From: Trifolium pratense
Lineage: Eukaryota > Streptophyta > Magnoliopsida > Fabales > Fabaceae
Assembly: GCF_020283565.1 (NCBI RefSeq)
Contig: NC_060062.1
Location: 19,688,127-19,752,126, forward strand
Reading direction: 5' to 3'
Length of the DNA stretch: 64,000 bases
Of this stretch, positions 36,556 through 48,973 are shown in pieces (the first letter of the stretch is position 1; each line of letters starts with the position of its first letter). The notes beneath the pieces were generated by a model. That model ran no database searches. It saw only the letters and a list, made by a program, of their open reading frames with translations, and had not been told where the DNA came from. The translations under genes were made by a program, and so were the position numbers.

Positions 36556-39500
36556 TCATGACGGCTTTCCATTACCCAAATCCTCCATTAAATCAATATC
36601 TTTGCGAGCTGTTATCTTCTGCACATATCCTGAAAAACAGATATCCATACAAGTTATTCCAAGTTGACAACCTTAAACACAGCCAGTAAAAGTGAAAATG
36701 AAGAAGCAATGGCATTTTAGAAAGTAAACACAGAATTAGGACAGCTGAGGTACCTTTGTTATGGAGAAGGCCCACTAACAAAGCAACAAACTTTATATCT
36801 AAGGACAAGACATGCATATAAAGAACCATCTAAGCTATGTAGCTTATCACTCCCCACTTTGATCAATGTTAAATGTCAAAGTTGATGTGGTATAAAGCAC
36901 GTAAGAATCTATGCGATATACTTGCCACAAGGAATGTGTGGTAGGATTAAAAGAAAAACTACAAATTCCTATCTAAAATTAAACTTTTAATTCCAACCAA
37001 AACCTGCATATTGTCACCCAGACACATTTTAGCTTTGAACCAAACAAGAATAGGTATCATCCTAAATGACATCTTGCTTACTTTCATAGTAAAAGAGCAA
37101 TTGAAATAATAAGATCATAAGCAAAAATACACAAAGCCGCAACTTCTATACAGCGGAATACTGTACAGAAGTATTCACTGGGTATAATTCAGCAACTATA
37201 CCGATATGAAAACCCAACCGATGCATTAAAAGATGCAAGAGTGAGGTGAACAATTTATGATAAAGTTAGCATTCAAACAGAACAATATAGGCAAAAGGAT
37301 ACTAGAAAGATGAAGGTAATCTTTTCACATGTCCCGTAATTTTTTTCCTCCTTTTTTTTATGGTCATGGTAGATGTAACCAAAACCATGAAACTCTTTAC
37401 TTTGTAAGTCCTATAAAATTAGATGTTGTGATTGACATGACCATGGCTTGAGAATCTAATTAATTCAAATTGGACAACAACCTCAAAGTCATGCAACAGA
37501 AAAATTGAATTGATCAGTAGTTTTTCACCACAGAAAAATCTAATAGCTAAATTAATAATAGCTAACCTGTCGAATAGCTAACTTAATAATATAGTCGGAA
37601 ACCTCATATTTATAATGGAAATATCATAGTACTTAATAGTGAGCTATAGTGGCATACATTGCAGCCATGACATCATCTCAATCACAACCAGCCCAACGCA
37701 CAACAATAACAAGCAGTTAATCTGAATCAGCCATTGAATTATCTCAGTCACAACCAGCCCAATACAGCACCTCAGCCTTAGCGTCAGCATCTTGTTGTTA
37801 TTAACTTGTTAATTATAACTTAGATTGATGATGACTGTGTGCTAAGATTATTACTTTTGATTATTGATGATATGCTTTCAATTGTGGTAACTGTTGATTT
37901 ATGAGCATTTATATGTGTAGAGTATGCATTACATGTTTTGTTTCCATTATATATATGTTTGTTATCCCACTACAACATTTTTGGGGCTGGCTGCTTAGCA
38001 CTATCATCTGGGATTGACAACAATGGGCAAAGCCACAAATCAGATGAAATTAATAGAGCATGGCAATAGTCATGCAATAGATTAAAAAGTGTCCTGAATG
38101 CAAAAACATTCGAAAACAATGAAAGTTTCACTCAACGCTAGAAGGTTTAATTTTGCATGTTCACTGGAATATGTTTCAGATGCCTAAGAGATAAATTTAT
38201 GCTGTGTCAAAAATCTTTTCAATCTTTTCAGATTGTCTTTTCAATTTTTAGTATCACGCTGTTAATACCGTCTATGTTGCAATAGTTAAGAGGGATACAT
38301 AACTACTTGATCTAGACAGCTCTGTTACAGGCTTTTGTACGCAGATACAACAACAACGAGCCTCATCCCACTAGGTGGGTGGGGTCAGTTTGGCTTTTAT
38401 ATGTACAATCGAACACTCCGTAAATATATATCTCAGCACATAAAAAATTTATAGACAATTTTGACGTTCAAAGTAAATTTGTCGGAGTGTAAGTGCATCA
38501 GTACTTGCATATTTTACAAAGGCCAGAGGGAAAAGAGAGGATAGATCTACACAAAAAAGGAGAAAGTAACCCTAACTATTGCACAAAAATGAAAACTAAT
38601 CATGGACTAGGTCAGCAGTCAAAATAATTTGTGTGCGAAAAACCTGCTTCTTAGAATTTACAAAAACAAGCTGCTAACAAAATATAACAGACATTGAGTA
38701 TCACCAAGGCCAAGGTGACAAAGGGTTTTACTTTGATCATTTTGAAGGTGGGTTCCCAAATTCAAAAGACACTACAAATGCATAATGTTCAGATGTTGTT
38801 AACTTTTTTCCAGCGACTTAGTGAAAGAATAGCAGTTAGGCCTGCATAAGGGGGTCAATCAGGCATGCCTAAATCTAAAGGTACTTCATAGAACCCTAAT
38901 TGAGTCATATAAAGTCATAATACATACATGTTTGTATAATTGCTAAGAAACAAACGGATAAAGGGGGAATCTCTGAATAACATAATTCATACATGTTTTG
39001 TCTTTGTGGATATCTTCCAAGTGAGTATATATACATGTTGTAAAACCTTTGAAGACATTCAATATTGTTCATCTAAAGAAGAATTTCAAACTCATAATTG
39101 TAACAAGTTTAGCACAATGAATATCAGCAACACAAAAAGGAGAAGTAAATAACAGACCAAAGATAAAAAGGTATGTAATGTATTATGTTGTGGGAAGTGC
39201 ATTACCAATTCCCATACAAGGAATGCATTTGCAAGTGACCTCTTTCCCTCTTTTATTATAGTAGCTTACATATCCTGATCCTTGGCAGCTACGACACTTG
39301 CCCGTCCATTCATAAACCACCTCTTTACAGTCCTACAACACATCATAAAAAAACAACCAAAATATCTATTCAATTATGTGATGCAAAAATGAACCCAAAA
39401 GAAAAACATATATATATCTCAGTCTGTGTAAAGTGTAAACAACTTAATTAATTGCTTATAACAAAAGCACATAAGTGTTCATGGATAAGTATTCCTTTTT

Positions 39501-40254
39501 CTTGTTTTTTGTCAAGTGGCTTAGGCTCACACACTATAAGTGTGGAGAAGCGGGAAATCCAGAATTCGAACTCCGGCCCCTCCAATGTCTCTAGTAGCTA
39601 CCAACTAAAGTTATCCTCAAATCACATCACAATGTATAAGTATTTCTACAACAAAAGAAAAAAAAAAAGTGAAATTGTTTCCATATGGGCCAGTTTGAAA
39701 TGAGTTATTTTTGAGCTTATGCAAATAAATAAGTTTTTATGTATTATTTATGAGTTTGTCCAGATAGTTTTTATGTAAAAAAACAACCGATGAAGATACC
39801 ATTTTTGTTAGTGAGAACTTGTAAATTAACATAAAAACAACTTATGGACTTGACATAAGTTAAGGCAAACAAGGTGTAAGTAAGTAGATAGGATGGATAG
39901 GAATAGATATACCTCAAGTTTGGGGTCACATTGAAGACGCTTATCAATTTCTTGAGAAGAAACAGGAGATGAATCAGGGTAACCCATGGGAAGTGGAAGT
40001 GGCTCACCATTATCAACAATATAGCCTTCTCTATTTCGTGACCATTTTCTCTCCTTAGCTTCCACCCTCAACCCGTCGTTCCCGCCGGAGCGTCTAGCTA
40101 CGGCGGCGCCTCCACCTTCTACGACGGGGGAAGTGGTAGGAAGGGAGATGATTGAGTGGAAGAGACGAGGGAAGGAAGTGGGACCCGGGGATAGGTCTCC
40201 GGCGAAAGCACGGCAGCTGAAGACGAGGGAGCTTAAATTGCTGGTAGATAACAT
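36556..40254 (-). CDS. Plastid-targeted DnaJ-type zinc-finger protein
   Basis: Exons on the minus strand: 40254-39913, 39332-39206 and 36629-36556, all GT-AG, totalling 543 nt (180 residues plus stop). Residues 1 to about 60 are Ser/Arg-rich and short of acids, as in a plastid transit peptide. A conserved-looking segment [20 protein letters not shown] follows. The C-terminal third has two CXXCXGXG units, CRSCQGSG (127-134) and CIPCMGIG (150-157), half of the four found in DnaJ itself, then a basic tail ending NGKPS. There is no J domain. Such proteins act as thiol or zinc chaperones in photosystem or Rubisco assembly; the partner here is unknown and I do not name an orthologue. The 2.6-kb second intron contains repeat debris. 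Confidence 0.85.
38340..38410 (+). repeat. Au-SINE-like fragment in an intron
   Basis: The phrase caacaacaacgagcctcatc, followed by cccactaggtgggtggggtc, resembles the widespread plant Au SINE. No tail or target duplication is visible, so it is a fragment. Confidence 0.4.
39502..39612 (-). mobile_element. SINE-like element in intron 1 of the DnaJ-like gene
   Basis: On the minus strand it has a tRNA-like A box (ttagttggtagctac) and B box (ggagttcgaattctgg) at normal spacing, then a body related to the element at 61766-61897 (cacacttatagtgtg), then an interrupted A tail. No clean target duplication was found. Confidence 0.5.
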
Positions 40255-40593
40255 GGATTTATTTATTATATTTTTATTTTATTGTTTGCATAAATATTTA
40301 TATATATAGATAGAGATTTTTGGTAGAGGGAGTGGTTACTTTGTAAGTATCTGAAAGAAGAAGAAGAGTCAAAAATGGATATGCTATTTTATAGTACTCT
40401 GCTACTTCTTCTTCTGTTCTGTATTGGCTCAAATTGCGAGTCTCTCTCTGCTACCATGTGAAGATGATTGAACAATTGAGTGGCAAAAGATATTAGAACG
40501 TTTTTGGGTTGGAGAAGGAAAGTGGATGCATTTTTATTGTTACTAGAACGTGGATCATTTTAAACAAACCAATATTTGTTTTCTTCTCAATAC
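40255..40593 (-). promoter_or_regulatory. Probable promoter region of the DnaJ-like gene
   Basis: About 340 bp upstream of the start codon with a TATA-rich patch at 40298-40313. No other feature recognised. Confidence 0.4.
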
Positions 40594-41815
40594 TTTTTTT
40601 TTTTTTAGTAAAAGAGGGATAATGCCCAAAAAGAAAAGAACTATAGAGTTACATCTAAGCATGCAAGCTCCAGAAAAATTCATCAAAAAGAAGACTCGAA
40701 ATCTCATTTGAAGGTAGGGATGACAATAGGTAGGGTATGGGTAGGGTACTATAGTACCCATCCCCATACCCGTGTGGGTAACAACTTCTGCCCAGTCCTC
40801 ATACCCTATGGGTACCTAGGTACTCATACCCGTACCCGTTACCCGCATTTTTACTAAAAATATATTGATCAATTATAAAATATTATATAATTTTAATAGA
40901 ATTAAAAAAATTTCAAAGATTTTAATATTGACTAATGAAAATTACAAACAAAATTATTAATAACCTTATGTTAAAGTTCATATTTATGTTAAATATTCAC
41001 ATTATTTTTATATTATGTTATAAATAAACATTTTTATTAAAAATATATAATAGTTTAGTAGAGTTGTATTGTTTTAAATTGATTTTCATATATTATAATA
41101 TAATAATATAATAATATAAATAAAATAAATAAATATATATTATGCGGGTATGGGGCGGGGTGGGTACTAAGGTACCCGTACCCGCACTCATACCCGTTCA
41201 TTTTTGTGGGTAATTACTCATACCAGTGCCCGTACCCAGAATGCGGGTTTTTACCCTACCAGTTGTGGGTAATTTTTGCGGGTACCCTCTAGGTATGGGT
41301 CAAATTGCCATCCCTATTTGGAGGAGTCTCCATAACATGAATATTAAAAAAATTCAGAGAAAAACAGAAATTAGTCGGTCAATTAGCATTTATATTTCCC
41401 TCTTGCCAAGTATGATTAAATTGCACCTGACAATCCAACTTTAAAAACTCTTGTATACGACGCACCAAGGTATCTCCTGAGGGGGGTAAGCACATCCCTC
41501 ACAGAAAGAGTCGTGTCAATAATAATTTGATTAGTAACAGAGAGAAAAGAAGTTCCACTCGGGGTCCATTTATCCAGCCAGAAGTTGACATTGTTTCCAT
41601 CTCCCAACTGCCACACAATATTCTGCTGGAATTTTTCCCAAATATATACCTATCAAAGCTTTCCACAAAGGAGAGTCATAGGGTTGAGAGCTTATTGTTA
41701 CCCTCAAGTCCTTATTTCTTCCATACTTACTATAAAGAACCTTACACCAAAGGTCGTCTGGTTTGTTGATCAGATTCTCAATACTTTCTACTAATAGTTT
41801 TTCTGCAAATATCTA
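40594..41815 (-). pseudogene. LINE 3' end (zf-RVT/RNase H region), split by a hAT element
   Basis: Read on the minus strand: DLWCKVLYSKYGRN, then VWQLGDGNNVNFWLDKW (both typical of the zinc-binding region after LINE reverse transcriptase), then LDCQVQFNHTW and, after the hAT insertion, NFSGACMLRCNSIVLF, the usual end of the RNase H region. An A tail (the T run at 40591-40606) closes it. Stops and frame changes show that it is dead. The region upstream of the zinc-binding part is missing (5' truncation). Confidence 0.8.
40715..41316. mobile_element. hAT-like non-autonomous transposon rich in 'gggtaccc' motifs
   Basis: Ends TAGGGATGACAAT and ATTGCCATCCCTA are inverted copies, flanked by tttgaagg (40707-40714) and tttggagg (41317-41324), an 8-bp duplication with one mismatch. 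Both arms are crowded with tandem variants of gggtatgggta and tacccgtaccc. It is 602 bp, non-coding, inserted in the LINE remnant. Confidence 0.85.
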
Positions 41816-42010
41816 CTTGCTAAAATTGATTTCTCGTCGAATTTTAATTTTTTCGAACCATTCATCTTAAAACAAACTTATTAACTATTTGAAGTCAATC
41901 AATTGATCAATGTAAATATAACTTTTCGGAATTCAAGAGTGAAAAAATTATATTGAAAAAAAAAATATATTCACTTTTATAAAGTTGAATGCACGAATTT
42001 CTATGTGAAT

Positions 42011-42291
42011 CTCATTCCGTCCCTAATATAAGCAAAGAAAATATTTTCACAATTATTAAGAAAAGTAAAATATGATAATTTCAAAGATGACTTTTTGTGT
42101 TTTTGTTGAAATAAGTTTCATGAGAAGATGTAAAAAGAATTTTTATTGACTATTGATTATGAGGAAAAGAAGAGAGAGAGTAAATTAAGTAAAAATTTAT
42201 CTTGAAAATGATAAAAATTTGTCTTTTTTTCTTATAATTTGGAACATGAAAAAATGATTTTTTTTCTTCTTATAATATGAGACGGAGGAAG
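42011..42291. mobile_element. Stowaway-like MITE, diverged
   Basis: Left end ctcattccgtccctaatata and right end tataatatgagacggaggaag are inverted; TA follows the right end but the left flank is not TA. A further fragment of the same class starts at 42623 (ctccctccgtccctaattat). Confidence 0.6.
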
Positions 42292-43224
42292 TATTTCTTT
42301 ACTATTGAGTTTTCTAACTTGCGTCATTAGAGCACATGTTAGCTTTTTTCATAACTTTTTTATATAGTCATTGTATACTAATTAAACTTGGTCAAAATAT
42401 AATTTGCTGTGATAAAATATAATTCCTAAAAATAGTTTATGTAATATTAAATTTGTGGTGTAGATTCAATTAATTTAGCGTCTTTAACATTGTAAATTCA
42501 ACGTTCCGGTCCGGTCCGGATATATGGATTTGGTCATATCAATTAGATTTTATATCATAAGTTGTTCTATGCTATTAATTAACTTAACTGCTATGAACTT
42601 GTTCACAGAATTTTCCTTTTTACTCCCTCCGTCCCTAATTATAAGCATCATTTCAAAAAAAAAATTTTGTCCCTAAGTATGTGTTTGGTTCTGTGGTGGA
42701 CAGAATTGATTTATGTTTGAATATATTAATGTAAAAGTGATTCTCAACATTTGATGTTATTTGGATAATTTGAATAAAAATTGCTTTTAGATGCATAATT
42801 ACCAAATTGGGTTTTAGTTCATTTAAAAATATTATACTACTCTTCCGTCCAAAAAAATAAAATAAATGCATACTTCACATGTGGCTTTGTCTAACATACA
42901 CCACTTGATTAAGTGGTGCATGGTGCACAAGTCTTCGATATTTTTATAAAGAATACGAATTTTACAAAATTCACCGTTTGATAGAAAATTTATATCGTTT
43001 AGATCATTCATACATTTTTTAAATTTTTTTGAAAATCATTTGATATGTTATTGAGACCCATCAAAATTAACGATGTTCAATAAAAATTCATAAACCGTTA
43101 ATTTTCAATAAACTGTGATACATTCAATGACCAATGACCAATGTGAAAGGCCTTGTTAATTTTGATACATTCAATGACATATAAAAGGCCCGGTTAATTT
43201 TGATACATTCAATGACCAATGTGA
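42292..43224. repeat. AT-rich spacer with repeat fragments
   Basis: No gene seen. It contains the Stowaway-like fragment from 42623. A block at 42930-43100 (around tttgatatgttattgagacc) is similar to 24590-24720. A 40-50 bp tandem duplication around 'ttttgatacattcaatgacc' lies at 43129-43220. Confidence 0.55.
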
Positions 43225-44048
43225 GAATTTTTTTGTATCCCAACAATTGTCAATCTACTCCAACATTAATTTTGAATGGACAAATTTGCCGTCATATATA
43301 AACTAAAACCTTGAAGAAAAAAATTTGGTTACCAAAACACTTTGGAAAAAAGTGTTCTGATATGTAATTTTTTTTTTTGTTACCGGAACACTTTAGAAAA
43401 AAATGTTCAGGTATATAAAATTTTTCTAATATTTTTTTTTACCTGAATACTTTGAAAAAAAGTGTGTAGGTATGTAAAATTTTTCCAAATTTATTTTGTT
43501 ACCTACACACTTTGGAAAAAAGTGTTCAGGTATGTAAAATTTTTCTAATTTTTTTTTTGTTACCTGAACACTTTGAAAAAAAGTGTGTACGTATGTAAAA
43601 TTTTTCCAAATTTATTTTGTTACCTACACACTTTGGAAAAAAGTGTTTTTCTAATTTTTTTGTTACCTAATCACTTTGAAAAAAAATGTGCAGGTATGTA
43701 AAAAAAAATATTACTTTTTTCCAAAGTAATAGGTAACAAAATAAATTTGTAATTTTATTTTTTGTTACCTATTACTTTGGAAAAAAGTAATTTTTTTTAC
43801 ATACCTACACACTTTTTTCCATAGTGTTCAGGTAAAAAAAAATAGAAAAATTTTATATACCTGAATACTTTTTTCCAAAGTGTTCCAGTAACTAAAAAAA
43901 ATTTACATAGCAGAACACTTTTTTCCAAAGTGTTCCGGTAACCAAATTTTTTTCTTCAGGGTTTTAGTTTACATATGAGGGTAAATCCGTCCATTCAAAA
44001 TTAATGTTGGAGTAGATCGACAATTATTGAGGTAGAAAAGAAAATTTC
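43225..44048. mobile_element. Mutator-like foldback element with internal hairpin array
   Basis: The two ends are about 100-bp inverted arms (sharing tctactccaacattaatttt and gaagaaaaaaatttggttacc). The 9-bp sequence CCAATGTGA is repeated exactly at 43216-43224 and 44049-44057. Between the arms lie about ten copies of a module built on the palindrome ACACTTTTTTCCAAAGTGT, separated by 'aggtatgtaaaatttttc'. It is non-coding. Confidence 0.85.
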
Positions 44049-45121
44049 CCAATGTGACAACGAGTTAGACTTCCAATCCAATGATCAATATGGTGGTTTG
44101 GCTTATAGATATTCTTAATGAAATTTTCAGCCTTCCATAAATATAATTATTACTATTACATATAGTAGTTCCAATGTTAGTTGTGTAACATAGTTTTTTT
44201 TTTTTTTTGACAGAGTTGTGTAACATAGTTGTTTATGCATAATGTAACAACTTTTCATCTTTTATCTCTTAATTTTATCCCTGGTCATATTAACAAGGCC
44301 TAGGGAAGGATACTTCAGGTAACATATATATCAACTTGGTGTTATTATTTGCAATATTATGATAGTGATTACTAAAATGAAACATTAGCGATTGATTGCT
44401 ACATAAAACAAGAGAGTCTTGCAATATCTCAGCGAATACATTGAAACATAGTCTACCAGGATTCACCGAGTTTGTATAGTTTGGATTCTCTCCAGTACTT
44501 TCTCTCATAATCTCGACCATTCATCCAACACTTTCTCTCTCTTCGTTTTTTCTTTGTGGCTCAATTAACCATTAGATCATGAAAAGGAGAGAGGAGTGAA
44601 TTGAACATAAGAAACGGGAGAGGATCCAAATCCTTTATTTTCTGACAGAATTTTTTGAGGTAATTTAATTTTAGAGGATAGTTCAAATTTGTCTATTGAT
44701 TCTTTGGATCATAATCTGTCATGTGCTCACTGTATAATTAATATATCATACATAATCAGATATCGTAGCACGAAAAGCAAACAACCATAATAGAATCTAT
44801 TCTTTGTACTCATTACTAACTTTGATGTATTTACTTTACATAGTTCTGGTTTACAATATGATACTTGACAATGTGTAAGGAAATAATGAGATTCATTTGG
44901 TTCCAATTCTCCTCTTCTCATTACAACTATCATTGTATTCGAAACTTCCCAATCACATACAAAATCGGCAGGATTTGCAACGACATTATGCTGATTCTGA
45001 CAGAAGAATTGCTGAAGCCAATTTAAAACCAGAAACCGACAATTACTCTTAGTTACCAATATGGTTTTCACATTCAAAGGAAAATATATGTACAACATTA
45101 TAAATAGCACTTACTTGGACT
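44049..45121. other. Spacer downstream of the malectin/LRR gene
   Basis: No gene supported. A small direct repeat of gttgtgtaacatagtt flanks a T run at 44180-44232. The minus-strand open frame at 44727-45110 lies just 3' of the malectin/LRR gene and shows no recognisable domain. Confidence 0.5.
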
Positions 45122-48100
45122 TCACTTTACTTGTTTCGTAGCTTTTGCATCCAACTTTTTAATTTGAATATCAGAAGAACTGGTTTCACAAACACAATTA
45201 GTCACCACAGATAACAAAATGAAGGGAGAAAAACAATGCACTGTCTTGTTTTCGCAATTAAATGGCAAAATCTTACATTTCGTGAAGTTTCGGAAGTTTC
45301 TCTATGGATGGAGGAAGTGACCCTTCAAACTTGTTATTCTCCAAATGCCTTTATTCGACAATGATCAAAGAAAAAAAGAAGTAAATGATAATGTTAATGT
45401 AGAAAATTTAAGAAATCTAACAAAAAAACGTAATGCAAGGTGATCCATGTAGTGAGGTACATACAAAGTTTGTAACTCCCTCAGTCCATGCAAGTCAGGA
45501 ATAATGCCTGTGAGTTTGTTTCCTCCAACCCAACTGTAATCAAATTAATATTCACAAAGTAGCATTATTTAATTGTTACAAATAAAATAAATTGAATTAT
45601 TTAGGATCTTTGACATCAAAAGGCTAGATTCCATACAGATGAGAAAGAGCAGTTAAATTGCCAATAGTTTGAGGAAGTGTTCCAGCTATGCCACCATTGG
45701 TTAAATTCCTTCACACATACAAGATATCAAAATATGTGAGCCAAATCAATTAAGCATACTTTACTAGTATATATTAAGAACATAACTGGATACTCCCCTT
45801 GATCTCATATATAAGCAAAGGTTCTTTTTCCAGGTTCATTGAATAGCTGATGTATCTGGTCCATAATATGAACCACATACATCAGTTATTCAATGAACCT
45901 AAAAAATGAATCTTTGCTTATATATGAATCCAGAAAGAGTACTTTGCCACGGCAGTACCGTGCAGTTCACTGCAAAGCCATTTGATCTAAGTGGAAGAAA
46001 AAAAAATCATTAACTGGTGTTTGAATTAATTCTAACAGCTTTGCAACGGGCTTCATGGCGCAGCCACTGCAGGGGATCTATACATATGTGAACTTACAAT
46101 GCGATGACTCGTGCAATAAATTGATCAGAGCAGGTAACTCCAGTCCACGAATTCCCTTTAGGCCGACAAGGATCACCGTTCCAATCACGAGGTGGATTTT
46201 GAAGACTTTTAGCCAAATCTTCCATTGCAATTACTAAATATCGACAAACATTACAATGGAATTATTCAAACGGTAGTATAATGAAAGAAATTTCAAACTA
46301 GTGAGATTAGAGATTAGTATAAGTTAGTTAATTACTGTCTCTAGTTTGAGTTCGACCGCTAAGGGGAAGAATCTGATAAACTTCTCCAGCATTGACAATA
46401 GGTCCAACAGGCATGTCAGGAGAAGGTGTCATAGTAATTTTGGTCTGTCCAGAAAGTGGCCACTGTGCAGCATAAACTGTGACACCCTTAGATGTGGCAT
46501 TAAGGTTGGCGTAAAATGTGTGGCCATTGATAGCAACATCAAAGGTTCTCCAGCTAAAAGGGCTTGGATTTCTGTTATCTTGAAAATAGAGAGAAATGTA
46601 GTAGTAGGAACTTTGAAGCAACACTGGTGGCCATTGAATTTCAAGTGGTTTTCCTTTACTTGTGGTTATTCCTGTACTAATTGCTTTAACTGGAGGAAGG
46701 TTCCAAAAATCTGAAGATGAAATATTTGAATTGCTTGTCACGACTGGATTTTCGTCCTTAAATGGTTGCCACATCCGGTTAAATTTGTCATCTGGAAAAC
46801 TAAGTTTACATACAAACATCTCAATCATTAGAATTCACAAATGAATGTTTTAATTTCACATTTTCTACAACTTAAATACAGAACACACATAGACAGCTTT
46901 CAAGTTAGTCAATAATTTTTACACTGTTCTAAGCTAATTGTTGATTTGTAATTCAATCCTTATCGTAATAGAAGTTAGTTAGAAGAGTTTGTTAGAATAA
47001 CTAACTCATAGGACAGTTGCTTGTTACACAAGGCAACTAGTCTAGTTTTAGAGAGAGTGCTATATATAATGTTATCACACTTTGTAAAAGATGTAACTCA
47101 ATCTCTTATCAATAAACACTATATTCTCTCAATTTTTCCCTTTTGTTATTCCTTCTTCAACCTTGTGCGCGCGCGCGCAAGTTCTATTGCGCTCGTCATT
47201 GTGTGTCTGGGATAGGTGCAGGTTGTGCCCAAAACCAACACTAATTATCCCTTACTCTTAATTTCTCTTTGGGAATAAACCGTGTTATTATAGCGGACAA
47301 CCACATAGACTAAGCTCGCGAGGTAATTAAAATTCATTTAAGGAATTGACATCTTTCATCAAATATTTTTTTCATACGCACCAACCAGAAACCAAATCTC
47401 TAACCACATGCTTAAGGAAGTCAAGTATCTATGGCTTATAGTTAACTGATAAGTGGCCAGATGAGGTCGCTCAAGCTGTCAACTAAGTGTGCAGCGGGTT
47501 TGCCTACAAGAATAATCATGTAAACTAGAGACGCAGGCAGAATTGGCCAAACTTCATGATCAATTATTGTGTTCTCTTTTTGCATTTTTCTATGTTTTCT
47601 TTAGAACCAAGGTTGCTCTTCTACATTAACCCTTACTCCCAATTAATTATTTTTGTACACGTGAGAATTTAAAAAATAAATTGAAGAAAAAAACCATAAA
47701 GAATATGTTAATGTACCTAATGATATCTTCACCTCCAAAATGATGCCTAGAAACAGTTACAAGGGCATACTTAGAAAAATCAATAGGATTATACAAAGAA
47801 GCATCCAAACTCTTAACCTCCAAAGCAGAGATGAAGGGACTTGAGGTACCAGTATGTTCATTCCTAGCCAAACACACGCTCAACTTCTTCCCATGAGACA
47901 CAACCACAACCTCATAATAAGAACTAAGACCTTTAGAATAGTCTTCTGTTGTATTAACAACACTCCATTTAGTCCCTTCAATGATTTGATCGAACACCGG
48001 CGGCTGTTTCCCTCCATCAAATTCTCCATAATAGTATATAGTCTTCACAAGGTATTTGTTTCCTTTGATAACTGGAAATGTATAGCAAAATTTTCTAGAT

Positions 48101-48639
48101 TGCGTGTTGGGGAAGTAACGCAATGTGGTAAGTGTTGGCAATAAGTCTGTTTTGTTAATGGTTGCAACAGATCCAACTTTTGTGTAGCTTCCATCAGCAA
48201 TGTATTTTAGACTGTCTACTGTTACATCATTGGTTCCCCCACAATTTATAAAAAACCCTGCATACATACATGCACAAATTGTCCATGTTACAAGCTTTAT
48301 TTTATATACGTTAATTAATGAGTGCATTTCACATCAAAAAATTTAACAAAAGAGATTAAACCAAGACATTGGACCAGGTGGTTAATGAGCTTCACCAAAA
48401 GACAGATTGTTCGGGAGAATCCGAATTCAATTCCTAGATGGAACAATTTCTTGGTCAGAGTTTACTTATCTCGCAGCTGAACTTCAAATTACTAGACCCT
48501 TCCCCTAGGGTTAACAAAAAGATATTAAATTGTGTGCATATCCATCCTATTCCCAGGGAAATGTATCATAGTAATTCAAAGTTCGGTGAGAAGATAAGTA
48601 AATATTGTTTAGGTCAGAATTCCAATTAGGTAATTGTGT

Positions 48640-48701
<62 letters not shown>

Positions 48702-48973
48702 CATGCATGCATGCATGCATGCATTTGAGAAAATGAAAAAAGTAATAAAAGAAAATGTCCTAAAAATGATTGAAAATTTACAATGATATTAACAAGATTG
48801 TGGTTGATGAATTGTTACAAGAATGAGGTTTATTATGATAATAATAATAAATATGACCTACCTAGAGGGTTAGAGAGGGCAGAATGGGGAAGGAAAGGGA
48901 CAGTGACAAAAAGGAATAGGAGGAAGACGGAGGGGCTCATATTGTGATAAGCCACTGCCCCACCTGAAGGCAT
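45122..48973 (-). CDS. Secreted malectin-like/leucine-rich repeat protein
   Basis: Exons on the minus strand: 48973-48862, 48257-47717, 46799-46336, 46233-46098, 45708-45637, 45533-45465, 45348-45277, 45179-45122. All junctions are GT-AG and the total is 1524 nt (507 residues plus stop). The N terminus has a hydrophobic signal core, FLLFLFVTVPFLPHSALS. A malectin-like (di-glucose-binding) domain follows from FINCGG (about 39) to about 370. Next comes the linker DWNGDPCRPKGNSWTGVTC, then three 23-24-residue LRR exons with the pattern NxLxGxxPxxLxxLxxLxxL, and a short Lys-rich tail. There is no transmembrane segment or kinase, unlike the related receptor kinases. It resembles the Arabidopsis di-glucose-binding LRR protein group (At1g25570 type), though it is shorter. 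Expected outside the cell, possibly binding wall or glycoprotein sugars. A MITE and a solo LTR lie in its introns. Confidence 0.85.
45793..45939. mobile_element. Stowaway-like MITE in an intron of the malectin/LRR gene
   Basis: Inverted ends ctccccttgatctcatatat and the complement of ctctttctggattcatatat, flanked by TA on both sides. It is 147 bp; its arms (gttcattgaataactgatgt) form a long near-perfect hairpin. Confidence 0.8.
46939..47240. mobile_element. Solo copia-type LTR in intron 2 of the malectin/LRR gene
   Basis: It begins TGTTGATTTG and ends AAAACCAACA (TG...CA), with an exact 5-bp duplication CTAAT at 46934-46938 and 47241-47245. It contains 'gctatatataatg' as a possible TATA region and 'atcaataaacactat' as a polyadenylation-like phrase, so the transcript would run on the plus strand, opposite to the host gene. 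It is 302 bp, small like many copia LTRs. Confidence 0.85.
48361..48500 (+). repeat. Possible SINE remnant in intron 1 of the malectin/LRR gene
   Basis: A-box-like gaccaggtggttaatgagct and B-box-like gaattcaattcc lie at about tRNA spacing. No tail or duplication found; tentative. Confidence 0.3.
48642..48724. repeat. (AT)n followed by (GCAT)n microsatellite
   Basis: About 29 AT units adjoin 6 GCAT units, inside intron 1 of the malectin/LRR gene. Confidence 0.9.

Noticed and set aside
44727..45110. Minus-strand frame as an extra exon of the malectin/LRR gene
   Set aside because: The gene already closes with a stop at 45122 in a consistent frame, and this downstream frame lacks LRR or kinase signatures.
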